Of a DNA stretch of 64,000 nucleotides, positions 6,594 to 15,169 are shown piece after piece. Below the pieces are notes generated by a model. That model did not search any database and was not told the DNA's origin. It saw nothing but the letters and a program-made list of their open reading frames with translations. Within the stretch, counting starts at the first letter, position 1; the number at the start of each line of letters is the position of its first letter. The position numbers and the translations under genes were made by a program. The stretch is from CAZYFH01 sp965249175 (GTDB lineage Bacteria > Acidobacteriota > Vicinamibacteria > Vicinamibacterales > UBA8438). The DNA is taken from assembly GCA_965249175.1 (NCBI GenBank), contig OZ252227.1, positions 2,170,001 through 2,234,000 on the forward strand, written 5' to 3'.

Positions 6594-7406
6594 ATGGCAA
6601 CTCATTCCCATAGCGTGCGGCGGGTGAAGGTCACAGCCCGCGAGCGGGGCTGGTTCAACCTTCCTCCTCAAGGCCCGCTGTCAGACGGCGTCGGCAATAC
6701 CGGTCCGCTTGCCGAGGACGAGCTCGAGGTCGAGGATCAGTGGGTGGAAGTCGATGTCGATGACCGCTGGCGGGCCGCCTTTCGGCTCTTTGCCTTTCAG
6801 GGGCAACCCGCCGTTGCCGAAGTCAGGCTCATGCCGCGAGACAACTGGCCGACTCGGAAGCCAGGCGAATGGCGCGCCGAGAGGCTCGGCTTGTTCGCTG
6901 ATCAACTCGCGGGGGCGCGCAGTGGACCCTCGTCGTTCACGGCCGTCCTGGACGGCGTGACAGCGCAGATTCTGCGTCGCGTACCGCTCAGAGCCATCGT
7001 CCAATACACGCGCGCGTTCCAGTCAACGGCGCCGTCGCCCCCCGAGTCGGCCAAGGGGAGTACACGCCGAAGAGCGGACAGCTGGCCCGATCGCCGCTAC
7101 GCCCAGATCGCGGCCGCATACGTGAAGCGGGTCAACGCGGACAGCCCCCACCCGGTGCAGGACGTCGCGCGGAGGCGGAAGCTCTCGGTTGCCCAGGTCC
7201 GTGACGCCATCCGGGCGGCGCGAGTGCGCGGCCTATTGACGCCGACGCGGAAGCAAGGGCGCGCCGGGGGAGACCTCACCCCTGAGGCGGAACGGCTCTT
7301 AGCCAGTCAGCGCAGGTCGAAACAGGATCGCGGAGGCGAGCCGACCAAGCTGGAGAAGAAAGCCCGGCCTCGGAAGGGTACGACGCGCCGGGCGAGAGGG
7401 CGGTGA
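6594..7406 (+). CDS. divergent element protein with C-terminal winged HTH
   Basis: From ATG 6594 the product has 270 residues. The N-terminal 160 residues are a beta-rich domain of unknown type (RGWFNLPP, then acidic strands VEDQWVEVDVDD). The C-terminal part reads as a replication/transcription-type HTH: RYAQIAAAYVKRVNADS, then VQDVARRRKLSVAQVRDAI and RGLL, followed by a basic Lys/Arg tail. Similar layouts occur in actinobacterial and proteobacterial element proteins of unknown function. It is the first gene of the rightward unit and is followed after three bases by the metalloprotease-like gene. Confidence 0.6.
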   Translation: MATHSHSVRRVKVTARERGWFNLPPQGPLSDGVGNTGPLAEDELEVEDQWVEVDVDDRWRAAFRLFAFQGQPAVAEVRLMPRDNWPTRKPGEWRAERLGLFADQLAGARSGPSSFTAVLDGVTAQILRRVPLRAIVQYTRAFQSTAPSPPESAKGSTRRRADSWPDRRYAQIAAAYVKRVNADSPHPVQDVARRRKLSVAQVRDAIRAARVRGLLTPTRKQGRAGGDLTPEAERLLASQRRSKQDRGGEPTKLEKKARPRKGTTRRARGR

Positions 7407-7409
7407 CAG

Positions 7410-7789
7410 GTGTATCTCATTGTTGGGCCAGCGTCCGGAACCGGCTCTGTGGAGCTATCCCAAAACGCGTGGGCGACGTTCGAACGGCAAGTACCAAACG
7501 TTCCATTCGACTACGAGGACGTCCGCTTCGAACCCCTAGAGGGTCCGTGCGACGCGGTAGCGATGGCGCAAGCATGTATTGGCCCCGGCTACACCACCAA
7601 CGAGCACGCCAAGATCATTCTGGGATCACGTTTCTTTGCCGCCTCAGCGGACGAACGGATGCTCACGCTACTCCACGAGACGATCCACCTACGGCTGTCG
7701 TGCGGCCCGCTGGTTGACTGGACCATCCGCACTCGACAACTCTGGCGGGACATGCCACTCGTGCGCGCCCCGGAGAGATATTGTCAAAT
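7410..7789 (+). pseudogene. 5' part of a HETIH metalloprotease-like gene, cut by an IS
   Basis: From GTG 7410 the frame encodes about 126 residues. Near residue 90 it has LLHETIHLRL, an HExxH zinc-protease motif on a predicted helix, preceded by a beta-rich region (KIILGSRFF). Shortly after, the sequence runs into the left terminal repeat of an IS256-family element. The final open-frame residues are IS-derived and not part of the gene. A possible 3' remainder lies after the IS. As metallopeptidases in mobile elements often cleave phage repressors, a switch role is conceivable, but this copy is inactive as assembled. Confidence 0.55.
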
Positions 7790-9194
7790 GTTGTGGATCG
7801 GTCATCAGCGTGATCAGGCGGCCACCTTCCGATCTCCCTCGTTGTTTCGCTCCTGCTGTACCCCGTCAATGAACGTCACGCCGGCGCGGACGAGTGGCAG
7901 CAGATGCGCGCCATTGAGCCGACGCCAGCGCTGCTGTGCCATCTCGAGCAGCTTGTAGGCCATCAACAGGCCCTTGGTGCGCGAGCCCGCGCCTTTGGTC
8001 ACGCGCTGCCGGAGTCGGACCGTGGCGAATGGCGACTCGATGACGTTGCTCGTGCGCACGTGCTGCCAATGCTCAGCTGGCAGGGCAAAGTGCGTGAGGA
8101 GGCGGTCGCGGTCTGCGTCCAGGCACGCCGCCGCCTTCGGGTACTTGGCCTCGTACTCGGCGATGAAGACGTCCATGGCCTCCTCGGCGTGTGCCCGCGT
8201 CTCGGCGTACATGATCTCGCGGAGCGCGCGCTTCGCTTTCGGCTGTAATCGCTTTGGCAATTTGTCGAGCACGTTGCCCATCTTGTGACACCAGTCGCGG
8301 AGCTCTCGCGTGTCCGGCCACACGTCGCGCACGGCCGCCCAGAAACCCAGGGCGCCGTCGCCGACCGCCCCCACCGGGGCCCGCATGCCGCGCCGCTGGA
8401 GGTCCCGCAGCACCGTCGCCCAGCTGTCGGTGCTCTCGCGGTAGCCGTCCTCCAGGGCCACGAGCTTCTTGGTCCCATCGGGCCGTACGCCGATGATCAC
8501 CAGCGTACAGAGCCGATCGTCCTCGAGCCGGATGTTGAAATGGATGCCGTCGACCCACACGTACACGTAGTCACGATCGGCCAGGTCCCGCTGGCGGAAC
8601 CGCCGGTAGTCCTCTTCCCACACCGCCGTGAGGCGCGCGATGTTGGTCGCGCTGAGGCCGGCCGCGTCATCCCCCAATAGCACCGGCAGCGCTTCGCGGA
8701 AATCGCCCGTCGACAGACCGCGCAGATAGAGGATCGGCAGCACCTCCGCCACCTTGGGCGAGCGACGCATGTAGGGGGGCAAGATCCGACTCGTGAACCG
8801 CTCCCGCTGGCCCGCGCCGTTGACCCTTTTGTCGTTCACCCGAGGAGCATGCACCTCGAGCGTACCTGCCCCGCACGTCACCTTCCGCGCCTGGGCCCGA
8901 CCATTCCGAACGACCAGCCGGCGTCCCCGCGCGTCCCGCTCCTCGCCGTGGGCCTCGATGTACTGCCCGACCTCCACCGCCAGGGCCGTCATCAACATCC
9001 GCCGGGCTCCCTCCCGGGCCAGCTCGTCCACCGTCTGCGCACCGCGCTCTTCCGGCGGAACTTCGTTGTCTGCTCCATCGTTGTCGAGTACCTTCAGCAT
9101 GGGTGGCGGCTCCTTTCACCGGCCTGCCAGCCGGAGTTTTCGCGTTGCTCACGCGAAAGGATACGCCGCCTTCTTCAGACTGCCGATCCACAAC
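7790..9194. mobile_element. IS256-family insertion sequence
   Basis: The ends share the 12-base inverted repeat GTTGTGGATCGG (7790-7801; complement at 9183-9194), and a single transposase gene fills the inside on the minus strand. Length about 1.4 kb, normal for the family. The 8-9 bases outside each end (TGTCAAAT and TTCTGGTT) do not match, although IS256 elements usually make 8-9 bp target duplications. This points to loss of one flank or recombination after insertion. Confidence 0.8.
7814..9100 (-). CDS. IS256-family transposase
   Basis: The product has 428 residues, full length for mutator-type (IS256) transposases. DDE residues sit in recognisable contexts: YVWVDGIHFNIR (first Asp), GAVGDGALGFWAAV (second Asp) and SNVIESPFATVR (Glu). 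An ELRDWCHKMGNVLDKLP segment and the C-terminal TKGLLMAYKLLEMAQQRWRR are also typical. The frame is intact, so the element could still be active. It cuts and pastes or copies the IS by binding the terminal repeats. Confidence 0.93.
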   Translation of the reverse strand: MLKVLDNDGADNEVPPEERGAQTVDELAREGARRMLMTALAVEVGQYIEAHGEERDARGRRLVVRNGRAQARKVTCGAGTLEVHAPRVNDKRVNGAGQRERFTSRILPPYMRRSPKVAEVLPILYLRGLSTGDFREALPVLLGDDAAGLSATNIARLTAVWEEDYRRFRQRDLADRDYVYVWVDGIHFNIRLEDDRLCTLVIIGVRPDGTKKLVALEDGYRESTDSWATVLRDLQRRGMRAPVGAVGDGALGFWAAVRDVWPDTRELRDWCHKMGNVLDKLPKRLQPKAKRALREIMYAETRAHAEEAMDVFIAEYEAKYPKAAACLDADRDRLLTHFALPAEHWQHVRTSNVIESPFATVRLRQRVTKGAGSRTKGLLMAYKLLEMAQQRWRRLNGAHLLPLVRAGVTFIDGVQQERNNEGDRKVAA

Positions 9195-9681
9195 TTCTGG
9201 TTATATCTCGCCCCGGATCCCACCGAGAGCCTGTTCCGAAGGACCCGCCAGATTCTCGCCTCGTACTTGCTACATTTCGTGGACGAAATCCTCGCCGAGC
9301 AGCACCTCAAGGAGCACCATCCGGAGTTCCAGGCCCAACGGGTGTCGTATTTGTGGCGTATCAGGGCTCACGCGCACGCGACGGGGAACTTTGCCCCCCG
9401 CTTCCCGGTGCTCCGTGTACGCGTACCTCCTGGAGATTCTCCGCTGCAGGCTTGGAGCGACACTCGCCGGTGACGACGCGGGCGCATCTTCGTTCAGCAC
9501 CAGCGTCACCGACTTTCGGTCTCGACTCGCAGCGGTCTGCGATCAACACGAACTCGACCGCTTCGGGCAACTCGAGGCTCGCATCATGCGGGCGGACTTA
9601 ACGCCGGCGTTCGACGAGGACGCGCACACCCGACTCTTCGGGGAAGTCATGTCAGCTAGCTACGAGACCAACGGAACGTAG
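9195..9681 (+). pseudogene. remnant gene right of the IS, with a frame break
   Basis: Reading from 9195 one frame gives a helical segment (LFRRTRQILASYLLHFVDEI, HLKEHHPEFQAQRVSYL). At a run of six C (9394-9399) coding character moves to another frame, giving VYAYLLEILRCRLG, later LDRFGQLEARIMRADLTPAF and a stop at 9681. A one-base change in the C run would join both parts. It may be the 3' half of the HETIH gene left of the IS, but the two flanks lack a target duplication, so this is not certain. No function assigned. Confidence 0.45.
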
Positions 9682-9931
9682 TGCCGCCACTTGGGAGCGC
9701 GAAGTGCTATTTGTACCGGCGCCGGTATAGTTTTTTTTGGGTGGCCGCCCGACCGCCGGCACGATTTCCTTCAACAGCGGGGATGCGAGCAGCGTCTCAC
9801 TGTCCCTATTCTGTCCCTATCTGGGCTGAAAACCTCGTAAACCTCGCGTACGTCGAAAGAGCGAAAGGGCGCGACTTTCCTGGGGATTCCGCTAAGTCGT
9901 TGATAGGGCAGACCTCGTCCGAAGGGCCGAT
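9682..9931. other. gene-free end of the mobile element
   Basis: I see no gene in these 250 bases. They hold a T8 run (near 9732) and a short direct repeat, TGTCCCTAT, twice at about 9802-9822. The stretch ends at the truncated tRNA-Lys, so it is probably the attachment-site flank of the element. Confidence 0.4.
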
Positions 9932-9974
9932 CCCTGATTAAAAGTCAGGTGCTCTACCACTGAGCTAGCGGCCC
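9932..9974 (-). tRNA. truncated tRNA-Lys(UUU), 5' half only
   Basis: Read on the minus strand from 9974, the sequence gives GGGCCGC (acceptor 5' strand), a D-arm (TAGCTCAGTGGTAGAGCA) and a perfect anticodon arm, CCTGA-CTTTTAA-TCAGG, with anticodon TTT. The variable loop, T-arm (no GGTTCGAATCC) and normal acceptor 3' strand are absent; after TCAGGG the sequence is unrelated. A CGGCCC six bases on could pair with the acceptor strand but is probably chance. tRNA 3' halves are classic integrase targets, and the mobile element begins exactly here. Confidence 0.8.
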
Positions 9975-9991
9975 ATCGTGGGCCTACATGT

Positions 9992-10171
9992 TACTGCAAC
10001 GTGCTCTCGCTCAAAGACTTCGACGATCCGGATGTGTGCGGCGGTCGTTCGTCAGACGTGGGCAAGCTCGACGACGTGCGCCGTCAGCTCGGCATCCCGG
10101 CGAGCGACTAGCATCGCTTCCAAGCCCTCCTCCGCCGCATGAACTTCCCCGAGACGGCGGCCGGCGGCTAA
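9992..10171 (+). pseudogene. 3' relic of an unknown gene with an internal TAG
   Basis: One frame reads SLKDFDDPDVCGGRSSDV, then DDVRRQLGIPASD, a TAG, and HRFQALLRRMNFPETAAGG before TAA. It has clear coding character but no start, so it looks like the tail of a gene cut at the tRNA boundary. The last 35 bases recur at 29554-29586. The gaps around it (to 10422) hold no other gene I can support. Function unknown. Confidence 0.35.
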
Positions 10172-10422
10172 GCGACCGTGCGCCAATAGCGCGCCGTTTG
10201 TCTTCCGGTGCGGGGCCATCTCCGTCCGCCACGCCACACCCGCCCCTTAGGGGGTGACGATGGCGGCGTGGCTGGCGGCTACTAGCGGCGGCGGGAGAGT
10301 CGATCCAGCGGGCCTCCCCGTCCCTCCTGTCCGGTCGTTGCACACCGTCTGCCCCTCCGAGGCCGTGATCGGCCCGGCCGGTGGCATAATCAGCGCCAGT
10401 TCCTACTCCCAGGGGAGGGGCC

Positions 10423-11148
10423 TTGCGCTGGACTGCGTCGGCGTGCGACTGGGTTGGTGCAGTGCATCGCTATTCCCGACTGGCCGGTGGTGCGGCCGGT
10501 CTCGCGGTGAGTGCTGGGCTCTTGGCGGGCTGCGCGATGGGGGCCATCCAGCGTGGCGAGCGCGCGGCAGGCTTCGGTGACTGGCCCGCTGCCGTTGTGT
10601 CCTACGAGCAGGCGCACCAGGACGACCCCAATGACGTCGAGGTCCGCATCGCCCTGGAGCGCGCGAGGCGCCGCGCGATGCAGGACCATCTGGACACCGG
10701 CCGCGTGCTCGAAGCGCGCGAAGACCTGGTCGCGGCGCTGGCCGAGTATCGGAACGCCCTGACCTACGCTCACACCAGTGGCGCCGCACTGGATCGGATC
10801 ACGCGGGTCGAACGCACGATCCGGGATCTTGCTCAGGTGGCGTCGGCCGTGACGCCACCGGCGGTGGAGCCATCTTCACGGCTCACTGCACCGCCGTCAC
10901 GAGACCTCATCTCCGTGCACTTCCAGGACGCGAGTCTCAGCCAGGTCCTGGAGTTCCTCGGCGAGGCGGCGGGCATGCGTGTGATCTACGACGGCCAGTT
11001 TCAGGACCGGCCATACTCCGTCGACCTTGACGGCGTAACGTTCACGGAAGCCCTCAAGTTGATCCTGACCGAGACGCAGCACTTCTACAGGGTGCTGAAC
11101 AGTGGAGCCATCAGGGTGAGCCGAGACTCATCGGTAGACGCTCGATGA
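10423..11148 (+). CDS. truncated secretin-like lipoprotein (TPR plus N0/STN domain)
   Basis: TTG at 10423 is preceded by AGGGGAGGGG, the best start. The product has 241 residues: a signal with lipobox LLAGC (Cys about residue 37), a TPR-like helical part (AAVVSYEQAHQDDPNDVEV, VAALAEYRNALTY) and a secretin N0/STN-like domain (SVHFQDASLSQVLEFLGEAA, VTFTEALKLIL). In acidobacterial relatives this N-terminus leads into GspD/PilQ-type secretin or cohesin domains, building outer-membrane secretion or pilus pores. Here it stops right after N0 and a kinase relic follows, so the pore part is gone. It may still make a periplasmic lipoprotein. Confidence 0.6.
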   Translation: MRWTASACDWVGAVHRYSRLAGGAAGLAVSAGLLAGCAMGAIQRGERAAGFGDWPAAVVSYEQAHQDDPNDVEVRIALERARRRAMQDHLDTGRVLEAREDLVAALAEYRNALTYAHTSGAALDRITRVERTIRDLAQVASAVTPPAVEPSSRLTAPPSRDLISVHFQDASLSQVLEFLGEAAGMRVIYDGQFQDRPYSVDLDGVTFTEALKLILTETQHFYRVLNSGAIRVSRDSSVDAR

Positions 11149-11179
11149 GCCAACAGCGTATCGGAGACTGGTAGACAGA

Positions 11180-11485
11180 TCGTGGCCCTGACCGTCGGCT
11201 CCCGCTGCGGGCGGCCGTCCGAGGTGGCGCGCTGACGGCCGTGCGCTGTACTACGTGCGCGGCGACGGGATGCTCGTGGTTGTTTCGGTCGTACCTGGGC
11301 CGGAGGCGTTGGCGGTCACCGGGGAGCAGGGGCTGTTCCGGGCGCCCAGTCTCATCTTCGCGGGCAGGCCGCAGTTTGCCGTCCTGGACAACGGAGAGCG
11401 TTGCCTCTTCAACGAGATCAGCGGGACCGCGCCTCGCGTCGTGAGCGTGATCAGGAACTGGAAATCGCTCCTGGAGGGCCGATGA
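11180..11485 (+). pseudogene. collapsed kinase/WD40 gene: start codons joined to the tail
   Basis: GTGGCCCTGACCGTCGGCTC at 11180 matches the first codons of the local kinase family (ALTVGSR). About 50 bases later the sequence is already the C-terminus of the WD40/TolB-like tail (ALYYVRGDGM, LFRAPSLIFAGRPQFAVLD, SVIRNWKSLLEGR). More than two kilobases of kinase and propeller are missing. A complete relative would be a membrane-linked Ser/Thr kinase with a beta-propeller sensor. This copy is a deletion product. Confidence 0.65.
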
Positions 11486-11492
11486 GGTGTCC

Positions 11493-11666
11493 ATGGCACT
11501 GACCGTCGGTACCACCCTCGGCCCCTACAGCGTGACCGCCAAGATCGGCGCAGGCGGGATGGGCGAGGTCTACCGCGCCCACGACACGAAGCTCGACCAG
11601 GACGTCGCGCTCAGGGTGCTCCCCGAGGCGTTCACGTCTGACCCCGATCAAGGTGGCACGCTGTGA
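11493..11666 (+). pseudogene. first 54 codons of a Ser/Thr kinase gene (relic)
   Basis: ATG 11493 lies 7 bases after the preceding relic. The frame carries a kinase N-lobe: GPYSVTAKIGAGGMGEVYRA (Gly loop) and DVALRVLPEAFTSDPD (a Lys is expected at the Arg after L). After DPD, where LARFEREAKVL normally follows, homology ends and a stop comes four codons later. The next gene (a secreted protease-like protein) starts 80 bases on. The ATP-site residue written as Lys in the intact paralog is Arg here, another sign of decay. Confidence 0.75.
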
Positions 11667-11746
11667 GACACCGGCTCGCCGTGGAGTTCGGCCGCGCAGC
11701 GTGCGAAAGATGGAGAAAGCCCACTGCCTCCATCAGGGAGCAACGA

Positions 11747-12454
11747 ATGGGGTCGAGGGTCGGTGTAGCTCCGTCGTTGGTGCTTGTGGCGATCTGTGCC
11801 GTCGCAGGGGTATCGGTGGCGACCGGCGCGCTGGCTCAGACCCAGCGGCGGGTCTTCGATCCTCCATTGGTCGAGAGCCGCGCCCGTATTCCCTACAAAG
11901 CCCTGACGCGCGATGACTTTCGCGCCGCAAAGCGGCCAGACGGTGTGGCCGACATGCATGGCCGGCTCGGCGCTCTGACCTGCGTCGACCTGACGACGCA
12001 CCCCGACCTGTTCATTCGTGCGACTTCTGAGGGCAACGATGCCCAACCGGGTCGGGTACAGGCGCGCGTCCACAACCTGACGTTCATGGCCTCTATGGAT
12101 CGCGATTGCTCCTGGTGGAATCCCCAACACGTTGGCCTTCCCCACGAGTACATCCTCGAGCACGAGCAGATTCACTTCGCGCTGTTCGAGATCGCGGCAC
12201 GCCGTCTGAACCAGCAAGCGGCGGGCATTCAGGAACGCGTGGAGGCGGTGGCGCGCACCCAGGATGAAGCAATCGACGAGGTGCAGCGGCGTCTGGATGC
12301 CGAGCTGCGTGCGGCGTTCGAACAGGTGAAGCTGCGCAGCGACGACCTCGATCGTCAAACATCGTTCGCCTATCGCCGCGCGCGCCAGCGGTGGTGGTAT
12401 CGCCAGGTCGACGAGGAGCTCAGCCGCCTGCCTGTCGACGCGCAGCGGCGGTGA
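11747..12454 (+). CDS. secreted DUF922-like zinc protease
   Basis: ATG 11747 follows a CAGGGAG ribosome site and opens a clear signal peptide (VLVAICAVAGVSVATGALAQ). The mature part of about 205 residues has EHEQIHFALFEIAARRL, i.e. HExxH plus a downstream Glu, as in DUF922-type putative metalloproteases. A helical segment (RVEAVARTQDEAIDEVQRRL) follows. It should be periplasmic or outer-membrane associated. Substrate unknown. It sits immediately after a kinase 5' relic, like several other secreted-protein genes in this window. Confidence 0.65.
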   Translation: MGSRVGVAPSLVLVAICAVAGVSVATGALAQTQRRVFDPPLVESRARIPYKALTRDDFRAAKRPDGVADMHGRLGALTCVDLTTHPDLFIRATSEGNDAQPGRVQARVHNLTFMASMDRDCSWWNPQHVGLPHEYILEHEQIHFALFEIAARRLNQQAAGIQERVEAVARTQDEAIDEVQRRLDAELRAAFEQVKLRSDDLDRQTSFAYRRARQRWWYRQVDEELSRLPVDAQRR

Positions 12455-12833
12455 GGGTCGTCGTGTACGCCACATGAGGACTTGACTACTGCCTGTGGGC
12501 GAAGCGGCTATTCAGACGCTCAAGGGTCTGCGGAGGCGTTCACGGCCGACCTGGATCACCTGCCCTGACCGCCATCCCGCCCTGTGGGCGGTCGGGGACG
12601 CGCACCAGACCGCAGGAATACCCTATGAGAAAGCGACTTCTCAGGGGTAAATCGGGCCGAGCGGCACCCCGGACTGGGTTTCGGTCGTCCAGCGCCAAGG
12701 TCCCCCGATTCGGTGCCGAGAAGTCCCTCTCTCACAGAGCGAGCCGCCTCTAGCGCCAGCGGCCCGGCGGAACGCCGAACCCGCCCGCTGAGCGGCTACA
12801 ATCCCGATACTTCCCCAGAGCCCAAGGAGGGTC
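12455..12833. other. gap with a probable promoter, no gene
   Basis: No open frame here looks coding. Around 12525-12560 a short stretch (GGAGGCGTTCACGGCCGACC) resembles the kinase codons for EAFTADP and may be one more kinase scrap. Just upstream of the next kinase start lies GGCTACAAT (12795-12803), a plausible -10 box about 30 bases before GTG 12834. Confidence 0.35.
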
Positions 12834-13770
12834 GTGCCACTGATACCCGGCGCGCGGCTTGGAGCGTACGAGGTCAGAGCCGAGATCAGCCGTGGCGGCA
12901 TGGGAGAGGTGTATCAGGCACGGGACACCAAGCTCGATCGCGATGTCGCGCTGAAAGTCCTCCCTGACGCCTTCACGTCAGATCCCGACCGCCTGGCCCG
13001 CTTCGAGCGCGAGGCCAAAGTCCTTGCCTCACTGAACCATCCCAACATCGGGCACATCTATGGGCTGGAAGAAGCCGAGGGCACCAAGGCGCTGGTCCTC
13101 GAACTGGTCGAGGGGCCGACGTTGGCGGATCGCATCGCGGAGGGACCGATCCGAGTCGACGAGGCGCTGCCCATCGCGACGCAGATCGCCGAAGCCCTCG
13201 AAGCGGCGCATGAGCAGGGGATCATCCACCGCGACCTGAAACCGGCCAACGTGAAGGTGAAGTCCGACGGCACGGTGAAGGTCTTGGACTTCGGGCTGGC
13301 GAAGGCGTTTCAGCCGGAGGCGAGCGGGGCGAGTGCGTCGATGTCGCCGACTTTGTCCCTGACAGCGGCCGCCACGCAGATGGGCATGATCATCGGCACC
13401 GCGGCCTACATGGCCCCCGAGCAGGCGAGGGGCAAGACGGTGGACAAACGTGCAGATGTGTGGGCCTTCGGATGCGTCCTATTCGAGATGTTGACGGGTC
13501 GCCGTGTCTTCGACGCGGCCGAAGTGTCCGATGTGTTGGCACTGGTCTTGCGCCACGTTGTCGCAGTGTCCCCCGATGGACGCCAGATCGCTTACACCAC
13601 GGGGGACGGCCTGGCGCTCCGCTCGCTTGATGACGTGGTGCCGGCGCTGGTGGCCGGAACGAACGGGGGCGCTCGTGAACCGTTCTTCTCTGCCGATGGC
13701 GAGTGGATTGGCTTCTATGCGGACGGGCAACTGCACAAGGTCGCTGCCAGTGGCGAGGGTGAGCGAAACT
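12834..13770 (+). pseudogene. Ser/Thr kinase with TolB/WD40-like tail, 5' part (interrupted)
   Basis: From GTG 12834 (AAGGAGG just upstream) the frame gives a kinase with ISRGGMGEVYQA, VALKVLPDAF, IHRDLKPANVKV, LDFGLAKAF and AAYMAPEQARG, so all catalytic residues are present. The end of the C-lobe is missing: after FDAAEVSDVLALVLR it jumps directly to propeller sequence (VAVSPDGRQIAYTT, PFFSADGEWIGFYADG). An IS then interrupts the gene at 13771 and supplies a stop after about 316 residues. The kinase half may still be translated, but it lacks part of its C-lobe. Confidence 0.75.
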
Positions 13771-15169
13771 TAGTTGAAAATTGAAGCGGCTCCAGACCCT
13801 GTGGTTTGATGACGTTGCTAAGACGGACATCGCGCCACGAGAGAAAGGAGCCGAGATGAGCAGTGTCTTACGTCCGGTGAGGAAGCGCAAGAAGGGTCGC
13901 ACGCTGGGCCCGGTCGAGATCATGCGCCGCGAGGACTACGCCGAGCTGGAGCTCGATGCCAAGGTAGAGCTCATCCGGTCTTTGGTCCCCCTGGGCTTGA
14001 TGCACGTGGAGGAGTTGCTCGACGAGGAGGTGACGGCGCTGGCGGGCGACCGCTACGCCCGCAAGGCCGCGTCGGTCGGCGGGCGCCGTCATGGCAGTAA
14101 TCCCGGGACAGTCGGGCTGGCAGGACAGCGCGTGCCGCTGCGGGTGCCGCGGATGCACCATGTCGCGGGGAGCGAGATACCGCTGCGGTCGTACACCGCG
14201 TTGCATGGCGATCGCGCGGTCAACGACGTGCTGCTGAAACGCGTGCTGTACGGGATCTCGTGCCGCAACTACGAAGCCGCCGCCGAAGCGATTCCCGGGG
14301 CCATCGGGCTGTCGGGGTCGACGGTGTCCCGGGGATTCATCCAGGCCAGCGCGGCGCAGCTCCGGGCGTTCCAAGAGCGGGACCTGTCCGGTGAGGACGT
14401 GGTGGCCGTGGTCCTGGACGGCAAGACGTTCGCCGAGGCGACAATGGTCATCGCGCTAGGTATGACGATGTCTGGGGAGAAACGCTTCCTGGGCTTCGTC
14501 GAAGCGGATACGGAGAACGCGCAGGTGCTCACGCCGTTCCTGCGATCGTTGGTCGAGCGGGGCCTCGACGTCTCCCAAGGCGTGCTGGTGATTCTCGACG
14601 GCGGCAAGGGATTGCGATCGGCCGTCCGGAAGGCCTTCCGGGACCGCGCCCTGGTCCACCGGTGCCAGTGGCACAAGCGGGAGAACGTGGTGAGTTACCT
14701 TGCCACGCGTGAGCAGGCCTCCTGGCGCCAGCGCCTCCAGCGCGCCTACAACCGCCCGACATACCCCGAGGCGCTGGGTGCGCTCGAGACGCTCCATCGC
14801 GAGCTGGCGGACCGGAACCAATCCGCGGCCGGCAGTCTGGCGGAAGGACTGGACGAGACCCTGACGTTGCATCGCCTTGGGGTGTACGGGGTCCTGGGCC
14901 GGTCGCTGAAGACGACGAACTGTCTGGAGTCCATCAACGCGCTCGTCGAGGAACGCTGTGCGAAGGTCGATCACTGGCAGAACTCGAGCCAACGACACCG
15001 CTGGCTGGCCACCGCGCTCCTGGACATCGAACCGCGCTTGCGGAAGGTGATGGGCTACCGGCACCTACCCACGCTCCGTGCCGCGCTGAAGCGAGAACTG
15101 AAGATCCACACGACGGCGGCGAACACGAAAGCTGCGTAAGCCATCAGGAGCCGTGGAGCGTTTCAACTA
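13771..15169. mobile_element. second IS256-type insertion sequence, inside the kinase gene
   Basis: The left end TAGTTGAAAATTGAAGCGGC and the right end (complement of 15145-15169, TAGTTGAAACGCTCC) share TAGTTGAAA and a further CGGCTCC about ten bases in. One transposase gene on the plus strand fills the element. Length 1.4 kb. Flanking bases (GCGAAACT left, GGAACGGG right) show no target duplication. The two sides belong to the same WD40 domain, so little or nothing of the target was lost. Confidence 0.75.
13856..15139 (+). CDS. IS256-type (mutator-like) transposase
   Basis: ATG 13856 follows GAAAGGAGCCGAG, a good ribosome site; the product has about 427 residues. The catalytic contexts are VVLDGKTF (first Asp), VLVILDGGKGL (second Asp) and NCLESINALVEE (Glu), with the HRCQWHKRENVVSYL motif between them. 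It differs clearly from the transposase at 7814, so two separate IS families or subgroups are present. The frame is intact and potentially active. Confidence 0.9.
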   Translation: MSSVLRPVRKRKKGRTLGPVEIMRREDYAELELDAKVELIRSLVPLGLMHVEELLDEEVTALAGDRYARKAASVGGRRHGSNPGTVGLAGQRVPLRVPRMHHVAGSEIPLRSYTALHGDRAVNDVLLKRVLYGISCRNYEAAAEAIPGAIGLSGSTVSRGFIQASAAQLRAFQERDLSGEDVVAVVLDGKTFAEATMVIALGMTMSGEKRFLGFVEADTENAQVLTPFLRSLVERGLDVSQGVLVILDGGKGLRSAVRKAFRDRALVHRCQWHKRENVVSYLATREQASWRQRLQRAYNRPTYPEALGALETLHRELADRNQSAAGSLAEGLDETLTLHRLGVYGVLGRSLKTTNCLESINALVEERCAKVDHWQNSSQRHRWLATALLDIEPRLRKVMGYRHLPTLRAALKRELKIHTTAANTKAA

